This document shows, one piece after another, positions 12,009 to 13,219 of a stretch of DNA of 13,219 nt; position 1 is the first letter of the stretch; each line of letters starts with the position of its first letter. Source of the stretch: CAZGOM01 sp964542875 (GTDB lineage: Bacteria; Planctomycetota; Phycisphaerae; Phycisphaerales; Phycisphaeraceae). The DNA lies in assembly GCA_964542875.1 (NCBI GenBank), contig CAZIWA010000145.1:1-13219 (forward strand), read 5' to 3'. Both the position numbers and the translations under genes were made by a program. The notes below the pieces were generated by a model, which saw nothing but the letters and a program-made list of their open reading frames with translations, searched no databases and had not been told where the DNA came from.

Positions 12009-13124
12009 ATGGCTACCAAGACGACTAAGAATCTGGGTATCGGGATTATCGGCGCGGGGAACATGGGGGCGATTCACGCCGAGTGTTTCTCGAAGATCAA
12101 GGGATGCAAAGTGGTCGGGATCTACAACCCGACGACCAAGAAAGCCGAAGAACTGGTCAAGAAGTGGGGCGGGAAGGTGTTTGAGTCTGTGGAGGCGCTG
12201 ATCGCCGACAAGGATGTGAACACCGTGGTGATCGCCAGCCCGCAGGCGCACCACCGTGATCAGGCCATTGCCGCGGCCAAGGCCAAGAAACACATTCTTT
12301 GCGAGAAGCCCATCGCACTGACCGTGAAAGAGATGGACGAGATCGCCAAGGAAGTGAAGAAGGCGGGGACGACGTTCATGGTGGGGCACCAGATGCGCTA
12401 CCACCCGATCATCCACGCGGTGAAGAAAGCCATGCCTGAACTCGGCAAGGTGTACAGCCTGGACATGGAATGGGCGTTTAGGATCGCCGGGCATGAGGGC
12501 AGGTGCTGGACGAGCTACCGGCATGGCGGGTTCTTCATGGAACTGGGCTGCCACGCGGCGGACCTGGCGACATTCTTCATGGGCCCGGTGAAACACCTGA
12601 CGGCCAACACCCTGCGCATCAACCCCAAGCGGATCACGGAAGACTTCACCCGTGCGCTGCTGCACTTTGAATCCAACGCGTCGGGCTCCATCGTGGTGAG
12701 CGCCAATCACCGGACCGAACGGCAGGGCATGCTGCGCGGGCGCGTACTGGGCGAGAAGGGCCGGATCGACTTTACCTGCTACCCCTATGCACGCGACCAC
12801 AACGAGGCGAGCATTACCCTGGACGGCGGCAAGGAAATCTTTGTGCCGGACGTGACGGTGCGGGCGCTGAAGTTTGAAACGCCCGAATCGCAATTTCAGG
12901 TTTACCCCGGCTTTTATGACATCTATCAGAAGCAGGCGGAGAACTTTGTGAAGGCTGTGCGGACCGGCAAGCCGCCGACCTGCACGCTGGAAGACGGCCG
13001 GGCTGCGGTGGAGATGGTGCTGGCGATTTATCACCAGCAAAGCGAGGCCAGCACAAAGGCGAACTTCAAGAAGCCGCCTAAGAAGTATCGGTCTGACAAG
13101 ACTTCGCATCCGCTGGTGAAGTGA
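12009..13124 (+). CDS. Gfo/Idh/MocA family oxidoreductase (second of a tandem pair)
   Basis: A 371-residue NAD(P)-dependent oxidoreductase of the same family as its upstream neighbour but clearly diverged from it. It has the Rossmann motif LGIGIIGAGNMGAIHAE (9-25), ASPQAHHRDQA (76-86), the signature LCEKPIALT (97-105) with Lys100, and MELGCHAADLATFF (177-190) with His182 and Asp185. The C-terminus is longer than in the first copy and ends in a Lys-rich stretch (350-364). The frame extends upstream to a GTG at 11916, but AAGGA (11997-12001) lies 7 nt before ATG 12009 and the Rossmann strand follows directly, so ATG 12009 is the start. The 119-nt gap to the first copy holds no terminator, so the pair may be co-transcribed and end at the terminator at 13145-13180. 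Substrate unknown; sugars or inositols are typical for the family. Confidence 0.9.
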   Translation: MATKTTKNLGIGIIGAGNMGAIHAECFSKIKGCKVVGIYNPTTKKAEELVKKWGGKVFESVEALIADKDVNTVVIASPQAHHRDQAIAAAKAKKHILCEKPIALTVKEMDEIAKEVKKAGTTFMVGHQMRYHPIIHAVKKAMPELGKVYSLDMEWAFRIAGHEGRCWTSYRHGGFFMELGCHAADLATFFMGPVKHLTANTLRINPKRITEDFTRALLHFESNASGSIVVSANHRTERQGMLRGRVLGEKGRIDFTCYPYARDHNEASITLDGGKEIFVPDVTVRALKFETPESQFQVYPGFYDIYQKQAENFVKAVRTGKPPTCTLEDGRAAVEMVLAIYHQQSEASTKANFKKPPKKYRSDKTSHPLVK

Positions 13125-13144
13125 GGTTTTAGGGTTTGTTGTTC

Positions 13145-13180
13145 AAAGGGCCGGTGACGTCGACGTCACCGGCCTTTTTT
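13145..13180 (+). terminator. Rho-independent terminator after the Gfo/Idh pair
   Basis: A perfect 26-bp palindrome (13149-13174, arms starting GGCCGGTGACGTC) is followed directly by six T (13175-13180) and preceded by AAA (13145-13147), which extends the stem through a G-T wobble. It begins about 20 nt after the stop of the second oxidoreductase. The A-rich left flank could also let it work on the minus strand. Nothing further is seen to the window end. Confidence 0.92.
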
Positions 13181-13219
13181 GATTTGAGGCGGTCGATTGG
13201 GTGGGAAGCAGCCCAGAGG

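Noticed and set aside
12006..13109. 367-codon open frame on the minus strand
   Set aside because: It is the exact antisense shadow of the second Gfo/Idh gene, rich in His, Arg and Val, with no recognisable family.

Overview
The window reads as a chromosomal housekeeping and carbohydrate-metabolism region of a GC-rich, Gram-negative bacterium. It is most likely a member of the Planctomycetota, perhaps Phycisphaerae. That placement is an inference from four things: a YidC with the large periplasmic P1 domain and an Ala/Pro/Thr-rich linker, a cytosolic neutral-ceramidase-like protein, tandem Gfo/Idh/MocA oxidoreductases, and gene order unlike the rpmH-rnpA-yidC arrangement. No mobile element, CRISPR array, tRNA or rRNA is visible.

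Layout. Positions 1-585 hold the 3' part of glutamine-dependent NAD+ synthetase (nadE). Next, on the + strand, come a neutral/alkaline-ceramidase-fold protein (747-2057) and a glycerate 2-kinase (2106-3242), 48 nt apart and probably co-transcribed, closed by hairpin/T-run structures up to about 3361. A FabZ-type 3-hydroxyacyl-ACP dehydratase (3417-3890) and a class I mannose-6-phosphate isomerase (3969-5030) follow. A 316-nt convergent gap (5031-5346) carries two strong hairpins that separate manA from yidC, which lies on the minus strand (7617-5347). Divergent from yidC is a two-gene unit: an unrecognised 205-residue protein (7801-8418) and an aldo/keto reductase (8440-9426). The reductase stop codon abuts the stop of a minus-strand polytopic membrane protein of unknown function (minimum extent 10395-9427), whose true start is unclear. 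The window closes with two Gfo/Idh/MocA-family oxidoreductases (10882-11889, 12009-13124) behind a recognisable promoter-like sequence and ended by a textbook intrinsic terminator at 13145-13180.

How the genes fit together. Glycerate kinase, mannose-6-phosphate isomerase, the aldo/keto reductase and the two Gfo/Idh proteins all point to sugar, polyol or sugar-acid handling, but they lie in separate transcription units and do not spell out one pathway. NadE, FabZ and YidC are core functions for NAD supply, fatty-acid synthesis and membrane-protein insertion. I found no convincing new defence or mobile system. The most unusual points are the missing start codon of the membrane-protein gene, the paired TTGATCAA palindromes ahead of the Gfo/Idh unit, the altered nucleophile motif in the ceramidase-like protein, and the unknown gene 7801-8418.
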